From Lithodes maja (taxonomy: Eukaryota; Arthropoda; Malacostraca; Decapoda; Lithodidae), in NCBI GenBank assembly GCA_037953745.1, contig JBAKBP010000785.1, positions 1-64,000 of the forward strand: a stretch of 64,000 nucleotides of DNA, read 5' to 3'. The notes under the pieces were generated by a model. That model ran no database searches. It saw only the letters and a list, made by a program, of their open reading frames with translations, and was not told the DNA's origin. Every line of letters begins with the position of its first letter. The stretch's first letter is position 1. Made by a program: the position numbers and the translations under genes. This document shows, piece after piece, positions 20,871-31,770 of the stretch.

Positions 20871-21171
20871 ATGGATAAAAGGTATAAATAAGGGCGACAT
20901 AGATGAGGTATTAAAGCAAAAGAATGGCGACATAACACGCTCAAATGTTAGATAAGTTTAGATTTAGGAAAGATATAGGAAAACATTGGTTTGGGAATAG
21001 TTATTAACATGTGGAATGGACTGTCCAGAGCAGTGATTAGCTCAGGAACAGTTGAAAGCTGTAAGCGGAAGTTAGATTCCCATATGGATGAAATGGGCAG
21101 GGTGTGAATGGGAGCTGCCTTGTGTGGGTCGCATGGCTTTATGCAGTTTCCTGCGATCTTATGTTATTAAC
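20871..21171 (+). pseudogene. LINE reverse transcriptase C-terminal remnant, copy 1
   Basis: Together with 16464-16576 this gives a conserved LINE C-terminus: WIKGINKGDIDEVL, then degraded TRSN...LDKF, NMWNGLSRAVISSGTVESC and KRKLDSHMDEMGR. The pattern (NRVINxWNSLP..VV..SV..FK..LD) is typical of the end of LINE polyproteins. piggyBac-1 sits inside it, and small indels break the frame. Confidence 0.65.
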
Positions 21172-23114
21172 CTCTCCGCGGCGCACAGGGAGTTTTCTAC
21201 AGGGTAAGACTGTGCGCACCTATGATGATTTTGGGACCTATTGCCAATTTCGATAATTAGTACATCATCGTGTAGGGAATGTTTGCGTGCATCGGCCCAT
21301 ATATATTTGACCCCCCAAAAAATGTCTGGGGGGGGTGGGGGAACGGTCCGTAGTTGAAAAATGTGGAGCGAATGGCACCGCGCGGCTAGATTGTCATCGA
21401 GCGGCGAGATTTCCCTGCCGAATTTTCACGCGCCCAGGGGATAGGAGAGGGAGGAGGGGCTGGGTTACCGCGTATTATCACGTATATCTCCTTTTTTGAG
21501 CCCTTTTAGGCTATGTAGAGTATGTATACGTGTGTAGGCCACCCATATAACAATGAATATGCCTCATAGTGACCAAAAATTGCAATATATAAGGGAATTA
21601 TAAGAGAATTTTTAGGCGGGAATGAAGATGTGTTGGAGGTTTGGCGGCAATTTATGAGCTGAGAGTGTGGTTTACGCCATACATATCACTTATATCTTGT
21701 ACGTAGAGCACTGTCATGCTATAATACAGACTTGTACGTATGTATACGTGCCATATATCAAAATATATACCGCATATAGACCAATTCATGCGATATTTAC
21801 GCACATTATCAATGAGTTTCTATGCGTGAACCAAGGTGTGAGTGAGTTGTGCTGGGAATGAAAGGGGGAGAGGGTGTGTTACGCCATACATATCACGTAA
21901 ATCTTGTATTTAGAGCACTGTCATGCTATAATAAAGACGTGTACGTATGTAGGCGTCCCATATAACAAGGAATATACCGCATATAGCCCAATTGATGCGA
22001 TATTTACGCAAATTGTGAATGTGTTTCTAGCAGACGGAAACCTGAAAGGGTGGGTGGGGGTGGCTGGGTTGCAGGGAGGGAGTGAGTGAGTCGTGGAGAG
22101 AAGGAAGGCAGGAAGATCTCTAGATAGATAGCCAGCTGTGTGACAATTGTGGAGGCGCCCGAGGCGTATTGATGTCTTGGGATTTTGAACCTTATGTCTA
22201 CCAGGTGTCTGGTGTTTGTTGCCACCAAGAGTTTTACAATAACATGAGTCAGGAATGGAGAGAGAGAGAGAGAGAGAGAGTGAGATAGAAACTGAGACAT
22301 GCGTATGTCGTACGTATAAATGGACTTCAGAATTGCATTTTTATGCAAGCAGACATTGCATTTTAGACACATGTGAAGTACCACAGAAACATGTAGGCCA
22401 TTGACTGTAAATAAAGTACTATATTATAGACCACCAGCGACGGTGGTCAGTAAACACAGGCAGATTGCCTTTTGTGATCAAGGGCTAAATATAGAATGGT
22501 GTCTCTTTACACTTGCGAAAGGGTAGATTGCCACCAGAGAAACGTATACTTATTTATTTCCAAGTAATATGCAATCTAAATGTATATTCGAGACCTACTG
22601 CAATTATTTGTATGACAGTCATGACTATGTATAATCCAATATACGCGCGTAGGCGAGACATAAGAAAGCTGGTTGAGCAATTTTCGACACCCACACAGTT
22701 ATTATTCATTTTTATTTATTTATTTTTATTTATTTTTATTTATAATATTATACAATACAAAATATGTATTTGTGAAGAGTATTTGATCCATTATTGTATT
22801 TATACCAATTTTGTTCCCAGACAGAGCTGCTGTAGCTGGAGCATCAAGGAGCGGCAAGGGTCACCGCTTGACCGTGTGAAAATGAGTGGAGTCGCACTGA
22901 GAGGGGCAATTTTGTTGAGTGTTTGGGCAATTTTTGACAGAATAAAGTTATATAATTACTAATTCTTGACAGAGACAAACTTTTATAAACCTTGGCATGA
23001 TATAATTGATAATCCCATCAATTTACAAACGTAAATTGGTGGGATAATTCATTTTTGTTTTGTATATTGTCATTTCGATTGTAGACACAAAGTTTTGAGT
23101 GATATTTGGTAAGA
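21172..23114. repeat. AT-rich spacer with 207-bp direct repeat and GA microsatellite
   Basis: A roughly 155-bp sequence beginning TACGCCATACATATCAC occurs at 21673 and again at 21880 (207-base shift). It includes GAGCACTGTCATGCTATAAT and is about 85-90% similar by eye. A (GA)n run lies at about 22257-22280. No gene was recognised. The same stretch recurs in the second segment at 40372-42314. Confidence 0.75.
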
Positions 23115-23192
23115 GCTCCTGTGGCATGGTTGGTAAGGTCGTGGACTGGAAAACTCAAAGTGTGCTAGGGTTGTGTGATCGAATCCAGGAGG
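23115..23192 (+). repeat. tRNA-like sequence (SINE head or tRNA pseudogene), copy 1
   Basis: The ends CTCCTG and CAGGAG can pair as an acceptor stem. Inside are an A-box-like TGGCATGGTTGGTAAGG and a B-box-like GATCGAATCC. The T arm is lengthened (GGTTGTGTGATCGAATCC) compared with a functional tRNA, so it is more likely a SINE head or pseudogene. Confidence 0.5.
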
Positions 23193-23868
23193 GGGTTATG
23201 AGGAAGGTTTTATATTGTCTAGAACATTTTTGATAAAAAATTTTTTTTACAAGATCATGCCATTGTATTCAAACAATATGAAATATTCATAGAATATATC
23301 ATATTGTAAGAATACAATGACATGACCTTGTTTTTTTTTGTTTTTTTTTATTGTTTTATTTTATTATCTTAGTAGGTTTGACAGGATTTGTTGAAACATA
23401 TTTATTTTTGTACAATTCATTTGAGGTAAGAAAATAATTATATACACATTACTTTGGCTAATAACAAAAAAAAAAATATCTGTGTTTATTTTTTGTTTTA
23501 TGTTGTTTTTGTGTTTTCCCTGTTCTTGCTCTGTCTTGAGTCGGCTACCCCCAAAATGGGGATTGGGCCTGAGCAATTAGATAGATAGATAGATAGATAG
23601 AATAACAAACATATATATTGATATACTAAAAAAATAAGGCATATTACATGTAAATCTTTGAAACTTATAAACTAAATAATGAAACATACAATTATATAAT
23701 GTAAAAGCTATATCACAGGGACATCTTTGGAACTTATACATTATATAATATATATGTTACATTATGAGGTAGCGTGATCAATTAGGTCAGGTCAGGTAAG
23801 GTAGGGCGCGAGTCCAGGGCAGGGCGGGGCAGGGCGCGAGTCCAGGGCAGGGCAGGGCAGGGCGACAC
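23193..23868. repeat. AT-rich spacer with LINE/SINE-like 3' tail
   Basis: At 23535-23601 the sequence GGGGATTGGGCCTGAGC is followed by a (TAGA)n tract. The same block and tail occur at 42737-42801 and, inverted, at 63955-64000, so it marks the 3' end of a dispersed retroelement with a tetranucleotide tail. A GGCAGGGCAGGGC-rich stretch lies near 23810-23865. No gene is seen. Confidence 0.6.
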
Positions 23869-26665
23869 TCAATAATTCTTGAAGGTGTGGTAGTCCCTGA
23901 AGCAGTCACCCAGGCAGAGTGGAACTTTGCACTCGGCGCACATTGAGGTGACTCTTTTGGTGACATGGGGTTTCCTGACACTGCTGCTGCAGACGGTGCA
24001 CTGCGCCTGCCTGCGACGAGTGCCAAGCATCTCAGTGTTGATTGGGTAGTGTCTTTCGACACCCAGCTGGATGCAGTCAGGAACGTGATCCCCACGCCAT
24101 GCCGTACGTCTGTGAGTGGTGGTGCCATACTTCTCCAGGAGTTGGTATGAGACGTTGTAAACGAACTCCCGGAATTTCAGCTTCTGGTTTGGGGCCATAT
24201 CCTTTTTCACCAACCACAATTTATAGGCGTTGAGCATCGTCAGACTTGTCCACCATGCGCATGTTCTTGGTATAGTCCACTACCATGTCGGGCTTATAGA
24301 TGGTCTTCCTGGTTCGGTAGTGGATTTTGCCAGAATCCACCTGGGCACCTGTGTGGATGGTGGAAAGCAGGTGGACGTCTCGCTTATTCTTCCACTTCAG
24401 GGCTATCAGTTTCCCACACTTCTCGAGCTGCTTGAATTTCTGCCCCTTTCGTCGCCTTCTTCGCACATGCCTCTCGCGGTGTTCCTGGGCCAGGTCATCT
24501 TCTGAAGGTGTGTCACTGGAGGAGGCATCTGTGAGAGGAATGACATCACCTGTGAACTTTGGCATAAACTTTCTTGTCTTTCTGACAGTCCCACATGACC
24601 CCGTTTGGTTGTCATGAAGAAACTGGCAGAGAGCAGGAGAAGTATACCAGTTGTCAGTGTAGATGATGTGGCCTTTGCCCAGGTAAGGTGCCAACATTTT
24701 CCTGACGATGGCACCTGACATGCCCATGGGGTCATTGGCAGCGGCTTTCGGTATGTCAATGTCAGTGCCTGTGTACACGATCATGTCAAGCACTATTCCA
24801 GTTTCGCAGTCACACAAAACGAAGAGCTTGATTCCGAACCTATGCCTTTTCAAGGGGATATACTGCTTGAAAACAAGACGTCCTTTGAAGAGCACGAGCG
24901 ACTCATCAATCACCAAATTGAGGAAGGGGTAAAAGTATTTCCTATACCTCTCCAACAACATGGTGAACACATCCCGAACTTTCCATATCCTGTCAATCCT
25001 GTTAGGATTTTCGTTGTCTGCAAAGTGCATAAATCTTAGCAGTAACAAAAATCTGTCACGAGTCATGAACTTATTGAAAGTTGGGGTGGCGATGAGAGGG
25101 TCGTGCTTCCAATAGTGTTGCAACACATGCTTCTTGATCAGAGGCATGAGGAACAACAAGGCAAAGAACGTCATAAATTCTTCCACGGTCGTATCCACCC
25201 AGCCTCGTATTCTCGCTTTTGGAGAAAGGACGTCCAATCTGCCAAACACCCACCTGTAGTAGGCGTTTGTTTGGGCAACGATGTACGTCATTACCTCCAT
25301 GTCGAAAAAAGCGAGGAAGAAGTCGCTTTCGTTCGCTTGATCGTCACAGGGCCAGTCGTCAGTTGTTCCTGACATCCCAGGATTGAACTGGGGCACGTCA
25401 GGTACAAAATTGACCCCGTCAGACCAATCGAACGAAGGCAGCTCAGGGATCGGAATGTCGTCTGCGTCTGCTTCATCGTCTGAAATATCGCTTCCATGGT
25501 CGCGATACAGCACTTCATCATCATCACCCTCCTCTTCACTAGACAGACGATGACCTTCCTCATTTTCGTCACCGACGTCGGACTCACTCCCACTGTCCAC
25601 TCCCAAATCCCCCCACCCTTGGTCCCGTGCTAGGGCTTCGTCGTCGAAACCTGGGCTGCCAATGTCCTGCGAATCACCATCAAACAGCAGGGCGGCATAT
25701 TTTGATGGTGTCAGAGTTTTCCGGGTCACTTTTGCACGTGAGGGTGTCTTATGGACAGGGACAGCAGAGGTGGTGGCAGGGGCGGCGGCAGGGGCAGCAG
25801 TGGTGCGTGGCCTTGATGGCAAGATGATGGTGGTGCCTGTCACCCTTCTCTCTGTTCCTTGGGCAGGGGCGGCAGGGGCAGCAGGGGCAGCAGGGCTGGC
25901 AGGGACACCAGGGACAGCAGGGCCAGCAGTCGCTTTCCCTCTCCCTTTCCCCTTCCCCTTCCCCTTCCCTGTTCCTTGGGCAGGGGCGGCAGGGGCAGCA
26001 GGGGCGGCAGGGGCGGCAGGGGCGGCAGCGGCAGCCGGGCCAGGGGCGGCGGCTGGTGGTGGTGGTGGTGGTAGGGGCACTGTGGCTGGCGTACGGGATC
26101 TCTTCCCTACGCCCGTGCCTTTCATTTGTCCTGCCCCCGCAGGTTCTGCAGCCCTAGGGCGGCCTCCTGTGTCGCTGGTACCGGTGGCAGGGGTGGCAGG
26201 GGCAGCAGGGGCGGCAGGGGCAGCCGGGCCAGGGGCGGCTGGTGGTGGTGGTGGTGGTAGGGGCACTGTGGCTGGCGTACGGGATCTCTTCCCTACGCCC
26301 GTGCCTTTCATTTTTCCTGCCCCCGCAGGTTCTGCAGCCCTAGGGCGGCCTCCTGCATCGCTGGTACCGGTGGCAGGGGTGGCAGGGGTGGCAGTGGTGG
26401 TAGTGGTGGTGGTAGTGGTTGTTGCAGTGGCCTGGGTCGTGGTGGCAGTGTCACGAAAGACCAATGACCTCTGTGCCATTGCCCTGCTTGCACGTGTTTT
26501 CCGTGCTTTGGGTGCTGGTGTTTCGTCCTCCGAGCTGTAGGGCGTGTCGTACTGGTAGCTAGGGTCTTTGGCAGCCACCCTCTGCCTTCCACGGCGGCTA
26601 ACACCACCAGAAGGAGGGCTGGTTGTGTCATCAGGGAGCGAGCGTGAGGGACGTGTGGGCTCCAT
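23869..26665 (-). pseudogene. piggyBac-2 transposase, copy 1, disrupted by a C-terminal deletion
   Basis: The ATG at 26663-26665 opens an 814-codon frame to 24221. Residues 1 to about 420 are low-complexity Ala/Pro/Gly/Thr-rich, then acidic. The piggyBac domain follows with D587 in VIDESLVLFKG, D671 in YTDNWYTSP, and D806 and D809 in MVDKSD. Right after VDKSD about 80 nucleotides are missing compared with piggyBac-1 (the stretch equivalent to MQIGFIDCL to VDMSI), shifting the frame. The rest (LNAYKLWLVKK... and the cysteine-rich CTVCSSSV, CAECKVPLC, CFRDYH) continues in another frame to 23869. Copy 2 has the same lesion, so it predates the duplication. The transposase is most likely dead. No clear TTAA borders were found. 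Confidence 0.88.
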
Positions 26666-26829
26666 GACTAGTGCGTGGTTACTGGCGCGGTGGTGCTTGC
26701 ATGAGTGCGGGGCGAGCGTTTGGCGGGGTGGTGTCGAGAGTTGACATGTAGTACTATACCCACACCAATTTTCAGCCGCCTGGCTATAAACGCGCGGTTT
26801 TGGTACGCGTTCAAAAGCTCTGCTCTTAA

Positions 26830-28831
26830 CCCTCCGACCCCGGCTAGGGAATATCGTGACTGTACTGTGTGTCCGCGGGTTTTCAGGAATTTTGGTCCCT
26901 GTTGATTCACATGTTACTCCTGAAATACATTACACAAAGTTATAAAAAAAACAGAAAAATGTAGCACAAACCTTCATGTGTAGAATGCCGTTGAGTAGAG
27001 GTCTCTAGCCCAAGTGATTGCATAATGGTGAGCGCGGGAAGTGGAGTGATTTTTATGCGTGAAAATCATCCCGCGTTCGGATGCGTCGCCTTTGCCCAGG
27101 CCCCGGCTCGGCTAACCTACTGTTTTCTTAGCCACTCGTCGCGCAAAACCTTTTACCTCCCGGAGGCGATTTTATGTATTGATAGTGATGTTATTATAGT
27201 TATTTGGAGTCCAATTATATAAAATATGTTTATTAGGCTATGATTGTAACAAATATTTCACATTTTCACTCGATACCGTAGTTTTTATGAGTAATTGAGG
27301 TAGGTTATTGTTATATTAGGCACTGATTATTCGTTATCACAGGTGTTTATTATACTTTGGCCATCTAATATTATGTCATGTGTCACTTTCACTTAGTTAT
27401 ATGCTTTGTAAACGTTTTATATACAATTTATTGTGTCTTTTTTCACTTATTTATATATGTTTTCATAATACATGATTTTTTTATCACAATACACCTGTAC
27501 ATTGTTTTATTTCCACTTGTTGCCTATATACATACATATTGTCAGTCTTTGGTACTTTCACTATGATTATTAGTTAGTACTCCTGCTTGCTGTGGTATTC
27601 AGCAAAGCACGGTATAGTACATAGTGACACCTGGCACTCCACACACTGCATGGTGGTCTTTTTGTGCTTCCTCGGCCTCACCTGGCTGTTCCAGCAGACA
27701 TGGCACCGCCTTCTGCTAATGGTGACTCCATCTCGTTCCAGAGGCAGGTAACAGAGCTTGTGCACATTTAGATACTGTGCACACTGCAGGCGGTCCTGAA
27801 CGGGGCGCCCAGGTTGTGCCACTGCCCTCTGTGGAGCTAGAGCGGGGGCAGCACGCCCACGAACTTTGGCGGCGCGCACCCTAGGGCGGCCAGGAGCGCG
27901 ACGGCGCCCAGGCCCAGCCCGGCGGCCAGCCCGGCGGCCAGGGCGGCCAGGAGCACGACGGCCCTGGGCAAAGCGTCTGGGTTGAGGGTCGTCGATGTCC
28001 ATAAAGTCGTCGTCATCGTCGTTGTCGTCAGAGCCGTCATCTTGCCCTGACGGTGGACCCAGGTAATCATGGCCAGAGTCATCTGTGAGGTGCCCTTCTT
28101 CTTCAGAGCCCCCCTCATAATCTCGCGGGGAACGAATGATGCGTGGGCGGCGTGTAGGTCGGCGAGGTGGGGAAGGAGTGGGTAAATAGGCCGAAAGTGG
28201 GGGGTCCTCAACCCTAGGGAGTGCTGGTGGTGGTGGGGAAGAATGGCGGGAGCCTGGGGCAACTTGGGTGGCGTGGGTAGATAAGGAAGACAATGGCGGG
28301 TCAACCTCAGCCTCCCGCTCAGCCTCACTATCATCACTTTCATCGTCATGGTCAAATCCACTAAAAAAGGCGTATCTTTCATGGATTTCGTCTAGATCGT
28401 CAAAATCTTCACTATAGTGAGACTGATAAGACTCGGAGCTATCACTACCCAACTCATCAACACTATTTTGGCCTTCACCACGTTCATAACTCCTCAAAGC
28501 TATCTCAATACCTCCGGGAGTCAACGCATCTTGTACGTGCCTTTGCGTTAGGGCGCGACGAACATGGGCAGGCGTCGAAGGGAGCGTAGAATCGGACACA
28601 AGGGAATAACTTTTTGGGCTAGTATCCATGTTGGCGGCAGGGTAGAGACTGTTTTGGTGGCGTACATGCTGTCTGGTGGCGTCGCCTAGCGACGCCTGGT
28701 GACCACGGAGCGAAATTTTTACGCGCGCCATTCGAAAAGCACTCACGCAAGCAATGGTACAGTGGTGTACCACCCGGGTTCCTCGGGCCAAAAAAAAATG
28801 GTACACACGTGTACCACCCGGGGTCGAAGGG
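26830..28831 (-). mobile_element. piggyBac-3: 2,002-bp internally deleted piggyBac element
   Basis: Termini are CCCTCCGACCCCGG and, inverted, CCCTTCGACCCCGG, each against TTAA. The left non-coding part is colinear with that of piggyBac-1 (a GTTGAGTAGAGGTCTCTAGCC block and one copy of the 177-bp unit). The right part encodes a shortened transposase-like protein. It is a non-autonomous relative that lost the catalytic core but kept both ends. Confidence 0.93.
27574..28629 (-). CDS. Catalytic-domain-less transposase derivative (N-terminus fused to cysteine-rich domain), 351 aa
   Basis: I chose the ATG at 28627-28629 (MDTSPKSYS) because it aligns with the piggyBac-1 start (MDSTPNSDS); the frame is open further upstream but without similarity. 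The N-terminal part follows piggyBac-1: RRAL, LTPGGIEIALRSYE, acidic serine-rich stretch, SSPPPPALPRVEDPPLSAYL, MDIDDPQPRR and an arginine-rich patch. It then jumps in frame to APQRAVAQPG and the C-terminal zinc domain (CHVCWNSQVRP, CVECQVSLC, CFAEYHSKQEY). All three catalytic aspartates are gone, about 480 residues relative to piggyBac-1. It could enter the nucleus and bind element ends without cutting, so a repressor role is possible. That role is inference from architecture. Confidence 0.85.
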   Translation of the reverse strand: MDTSPKSYSLVSDSTLPSTPAHVRRALTQRHVQDALTPGGIEIALRSYERGEGQNSVDELGSDSSESYQSHYSEDFDDLDEIHERYAFFSGFDHDDESDDSEAEREAEVDPPLSSLSTHATQVAPGSRHSSPPPPALPRVEDPPLSAYLPTPSPPRRPTRRPRIIRSPRDYEGGSEEEGHLTDDSGHDYLGPPSGQDDGSDDNDDDDDFMDIDDPQPRRFAQGRRAPGRPGRRAGRRAGPGRRRAPGRPRVRAAKVRGRAAPALAPQRAVAQPGRPVQDRLQCAQYLNVHKLCYLPLERDGVTISRRRCHVCWNSQVRPRKHKKTTMQCVECQVSLCTIPCFAEYHSKQEY

Positions 28832-28835
28832 TTAA

Positions 28836-28891
28836 GAGTCTCCCCGCAGTGCGCCGGGGGAACTCTTATGAGTCTCCCCGCAGCTCCCGGG
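28836..28891. mobile_element. 56-bp TTAA-bounded mini-unit, copy 1
   Basis: Lies between TTAA at 28832-28835 and 28892-28895. It is the reverse complement of the left terminus of the 630-bp TTAA family (GGGAGACTC repeats flanking a CCGGCGGAC-type core), so it is a solo end fragment. The same unit, split by later insertions, is at 45806-45835 plus 47543-47564. Confidence 0.7.
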
Positions 28892-28895
28892 TTAA

Positions 28896-29334
28896 ACACA
28901 CTGAGGAGCCCATTTACGTGTGTCCTAGATCACGTAACATCTGTCTAACAAAAAGAATGCCAGAAAAGCCGAAACGAACCTAAAACAGGGTGAATTGAAG
29001 GAGCACAACAAAAGCGGACTCAACAATGGCAACGCGTGAAAAAATGATAACAAGAGAGGGTCGCTTCTGCGCACGTTCGACAGGGATCTGCGCATTACGG
29101 AACACGGGATGGGCCTTGAGCGGTAACTAAGGTAAACCCCTTTTTCTTCTCTTCTATGCTTTTTTCACCTTCGGTGGTAGTTTTGGTTAATGTACAACGT
29201 CTCCTAGAGCAAGATAAGGAGTAGACTCTAGACGTTTTCTTTTTAACCGCGGTTGGAATGACTACATAGCAGTCAAAATAGACAAGTCGTCATTGCAATT
29301 AGGTTAATAGCCTTGACGTTGGATTTGCCAAGAC
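28896..29334. other. Non-coding stretch without recognisable genes
   Basis: No gene or element border recognised; the homology between the two large copies stops at 28895. Confidence 0.5.
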
Positions 29335-29871
29335 TACTAACAAATAATATTTTTTTTATTTTTATTTTTTTATTTTTTATTTTTTTTTGGCCCCTGGGCC
29401 ATGCAAAATCTCAGTCCTCTACCTCCCCTCCTTCCCCACTTTCCTCCTCTCCTTCAGTTATCACCTATTTTCCCTGTTATTCCCTTATTCTGAGGTATAT
29501 TTTCGTGCTAACATTAGCGAGTTGCAAGCAGGGTGTTGTCATCACTGATGGCAAGCGAGTGCAAGAGAGAGAGAGAGAGTATCGATCGACTGTGTCTCAG
29601 TGGCCTTGGGGGAAATTGGCGGGAAAGCAGGTTGCCTCACCCATACATTATACAACTCGCGGGCTATATCTCCGATTTTGACCATCCAAACGCTGTTTTT
29701 ACTCGTTTTATTGTTGTTTCAGGTTAATACCTTTATAATCAACCCATAATAGGCGCATATGGATAAGTATTAATGCTATTAATGGCACAATGAATATTTT
29801 AGTGACGGAAACACCTCAAATACGTCAGCACAGGGGGACGTTTCCAATTACCCCCATGCGCACTTCAGAGG
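29335..29871 (+). mobile_element. 630-bp TTAA family member, 5'-truncated
   Basis: Starts within the AT/T-rich part of the family consensus, passes the shared block GGCCCCTGGGCCATGCAAAA, and ends GCGCACTTCAGAGG before TTAA at 29872-29875. The left terminus (CCCGGGAACTGCGG) is missing. Non-coding. Confidence 0.8.
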
Positions 29872-29875
29872 TTAA

Positions 29876-30531
29876 GGGAAAAACTGACGAATTACACTTT
29901 AAAAACAAATTTACAGAACACTAAGACACTGCAGCTATAGAGCCGAGGTTCGTATGATACGAACAAACGAGATAAAACATAATAGTTAGAGGCTCTGTGG
30001 AAAGTGGCTTCTTGAATGGCACGTTCGTAGGCCAGCCAGACGAAAGATCTTACTTCACAGGCTTACAAGTAAAAATTTGTCCATATACATACTTTCTTAG
30101 ACGCATATACTATTACAACTGCACAAAAACTCACTATGGACAAAAATTTTGCGTCGAAGAGGGGCTATATAAACACTGTGGTGGAGATAAGTAAACTTTG
30201 TCTGCCTCCTATGGCCTACGGACGAGAGAGGCCAGTTCAAGGTCAGCTGGGATATCAGGGCATGCTCATGGGAACAGAGGAAGACCTGAATGCGCAAGTG
30301 GCGCGGTATTCGAACTGTACTATTCCTTTTCCTTTTATTTTTCACTTTTCAGTGGCTCCGTCTCAATGACGTACCTTAGGAATGATTAAGGGGTACCCCC
30401 TAAGAAGATATTGGTTCTCTACCGTAGTGATCAGGATTAACCCGGGCTCAGAGGAGCCCGGAACGAGGCCATATTACCATAGGCTCTTACGTCATTGACG
30501 TAAGGAGCCACCAATAAATCAAAGGCTTTAA
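29876..30531. other. Non-coding stretch without recognisable genes
   Basis: Only short open frames. CCGGGCTC/GAGCCCGG at about 30438-30460 forms a small hairpin next to a TTAA; no element was resolved. Confidence 0.45.
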
Positions 30532-31009
30532 CCCTCCAGCCCCGGCTATGTATTCCATATATATTCCAAAAACCCGGGGGTTTTGGCCGAAAAACGTCTA
30601 CGCCTAGGCTACCGTATGTTTGTTATTTTGACTGCTTCCACATTTCCGCGCATCCCCAAGCGTAGATGTGTTTCGTACCTGTAGAATGGCGTTAAGTAGA
30701 GCTCTCTAAGTCAACTGGTTCAATTGTGATGATGATTTCATTGGAGATAACTTTGTGGCAAAAACAGCCACTTTACACTACTTTTCGCTACTTAACAATA
30801 ACATACAGGCACACACGAACAAGCGACGCACTCCTTTTTGTGGTCGGAGATGCGCGGCGTTGGTCCAGCCGGCTGTTGTTTACATGCGTCGGACGGACGC
30901 CTCGCACACCAAGCTTACAGGCTTTCAAGCTGCCGGAGCCTCAGAGCCCTACCGGGTAGTGCAGGTTTTTTTTTTATGGGTTTCTCAGAGCCCAACCGGG
31001 TCTGGAGGG
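30532..31009. mobile_element. 478-bp TTAA-bounded piggyBac-like MITE
   Basis: TTAA at 30528-30531 and 31010-31013. Ends are CCCTCCAGCCCCGG and, inverted, CCCTCCAGACCCGG. The left 14 bases are identical to the left end of piggyBac-1. It has the GAATGGCGTTAAGTAGAGC block near its left end, related to GAATGGCGTTTAGTAGAGG in piggyBac-1. Non-coding, likely mobilised in trans. Confidence 0.88.
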
Positions 31010-31013
31010 TTAA

Positions 31014-31057
31014 AGTATCCCTAATAGGCTCAAAATGGCGTCATATGTCAGAGAGGG
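31014..31057. mobile_element. Right-end fragment of the 228-bp MITE family
   Basis: AGTATCCCTA through GCGTCATATG to a GAGAGGG end before TTAA (31058-31061) matches the right end of the MITE at 6613-6840. The preceding MITE is inserted at its edge. Confidence 0.6.
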
Positions 31058-31061
31058 TTAA

Positions 31062-31770
31062 TTGTATACTAATTGTGTAATAAATATGTGTTATATTTAT
31101 TTATTGACATGCTCTTATGTAGATTGACCATTTAAGCTAGTAGTTTTCGTATATAATTGAAGAATAGAGGCCTGTAAGGGGGTTTTCAGTAACTGTTCAT
31201 CCAACCGCCAGTCCCCCTCAGTCAGTGGTTAAGAAATGGCCGACTTTCGGTCTCCTCATGTTTGGTTTGCAAGTTTTACATTTTAATTACAAGCTAATAT
31301 GGAGAATATAGCTTCAGTATCAGCATTTCCACACATGATTTACAATTGTGAATAACTGAACGTCTTATATGAGTCGGATATGACGAGGAGCTGCTTAAAA
31401 TGGCGAAAATTGGAAAATATAGAAACGATTCTGATGGCCTTACAGCGACCTGTTGATAAGTATTCGAATTACGTATTATTATGTGTCATTTGTACAAAAT
31501 ATGCATATGTATGCAAAGCTGAAGACTTTCTGAATCATATATAGGTGTTTAAGGAAAGATCTAAGTTAAATTACCAATGTTATAAGTGTGGTACTGCAAT
31601 GCGGAACGAAAGCACTCATTTCTATCCACCGCTAAATTCGCCTTTTCGCGCCAACTTCAAGAAGATTCATCATGTTATTACATGGCTGCCGTAAGCCGAT
31701 TCTAGTGTTTCAAGTGACTTATGAATAGTTTAGAGTATGCTCTTTTACGAATAGTCTATACGGTAAATTT
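31062..31770. other. AT-rich stretch without recognisable genes
   Basis: No coding or structural signal recognised. Confidence 0.5.

Larger units (their letters stand above)
26826..28835. repeat. TTAA target duplication flanking piggyBac-3
   Basis: TTAA at 26826-26829 and 28832-28835. Copy 2 of the segment has the single uninterrupted TTAA at 45802-45805 between the same flanks. Confidence 0.93.
11620..28895. repeat. Large duplicated segment, copy 1
   Basis: From 11620 the sequence matches 35101 onward almost base for base. The match runs through the RTE LINE, the Jockey endonuclease, a LINE remnant, AT-rich spacer, tRNA-like repeat and piggyBac-2. It ends with a small TTAA-bounded unit whose right TTAA is 28892-28895. 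Copy-specific differences are mainly three: the piggyBac insertion at 16577-20866, the piggyBac insertion at 26830-28831, and extra repeat units in piggyBac-2. The left edge falls inside the RTE body, not at an element end. Confidence 0.93.

Noticed and set aside
23115..23192. Functional tRNA gene
   Set aside because: The T arm is too long and the anticodon arm does not pair well; repeat or pseudogene is more likely.
25662..26540. 292-codon Ala/Gly/Val-rich plus-strand ORF
   Set aside because: It is the antisense of the low-complexity N-terminus of piggyBac-2.
28630..28899. Upstream extension of the piggyBac-3 ORF
   Set aside because: It crosses the element terminus and TTAA; the ATG at 28629 aligns with the piggyBac-1 start.
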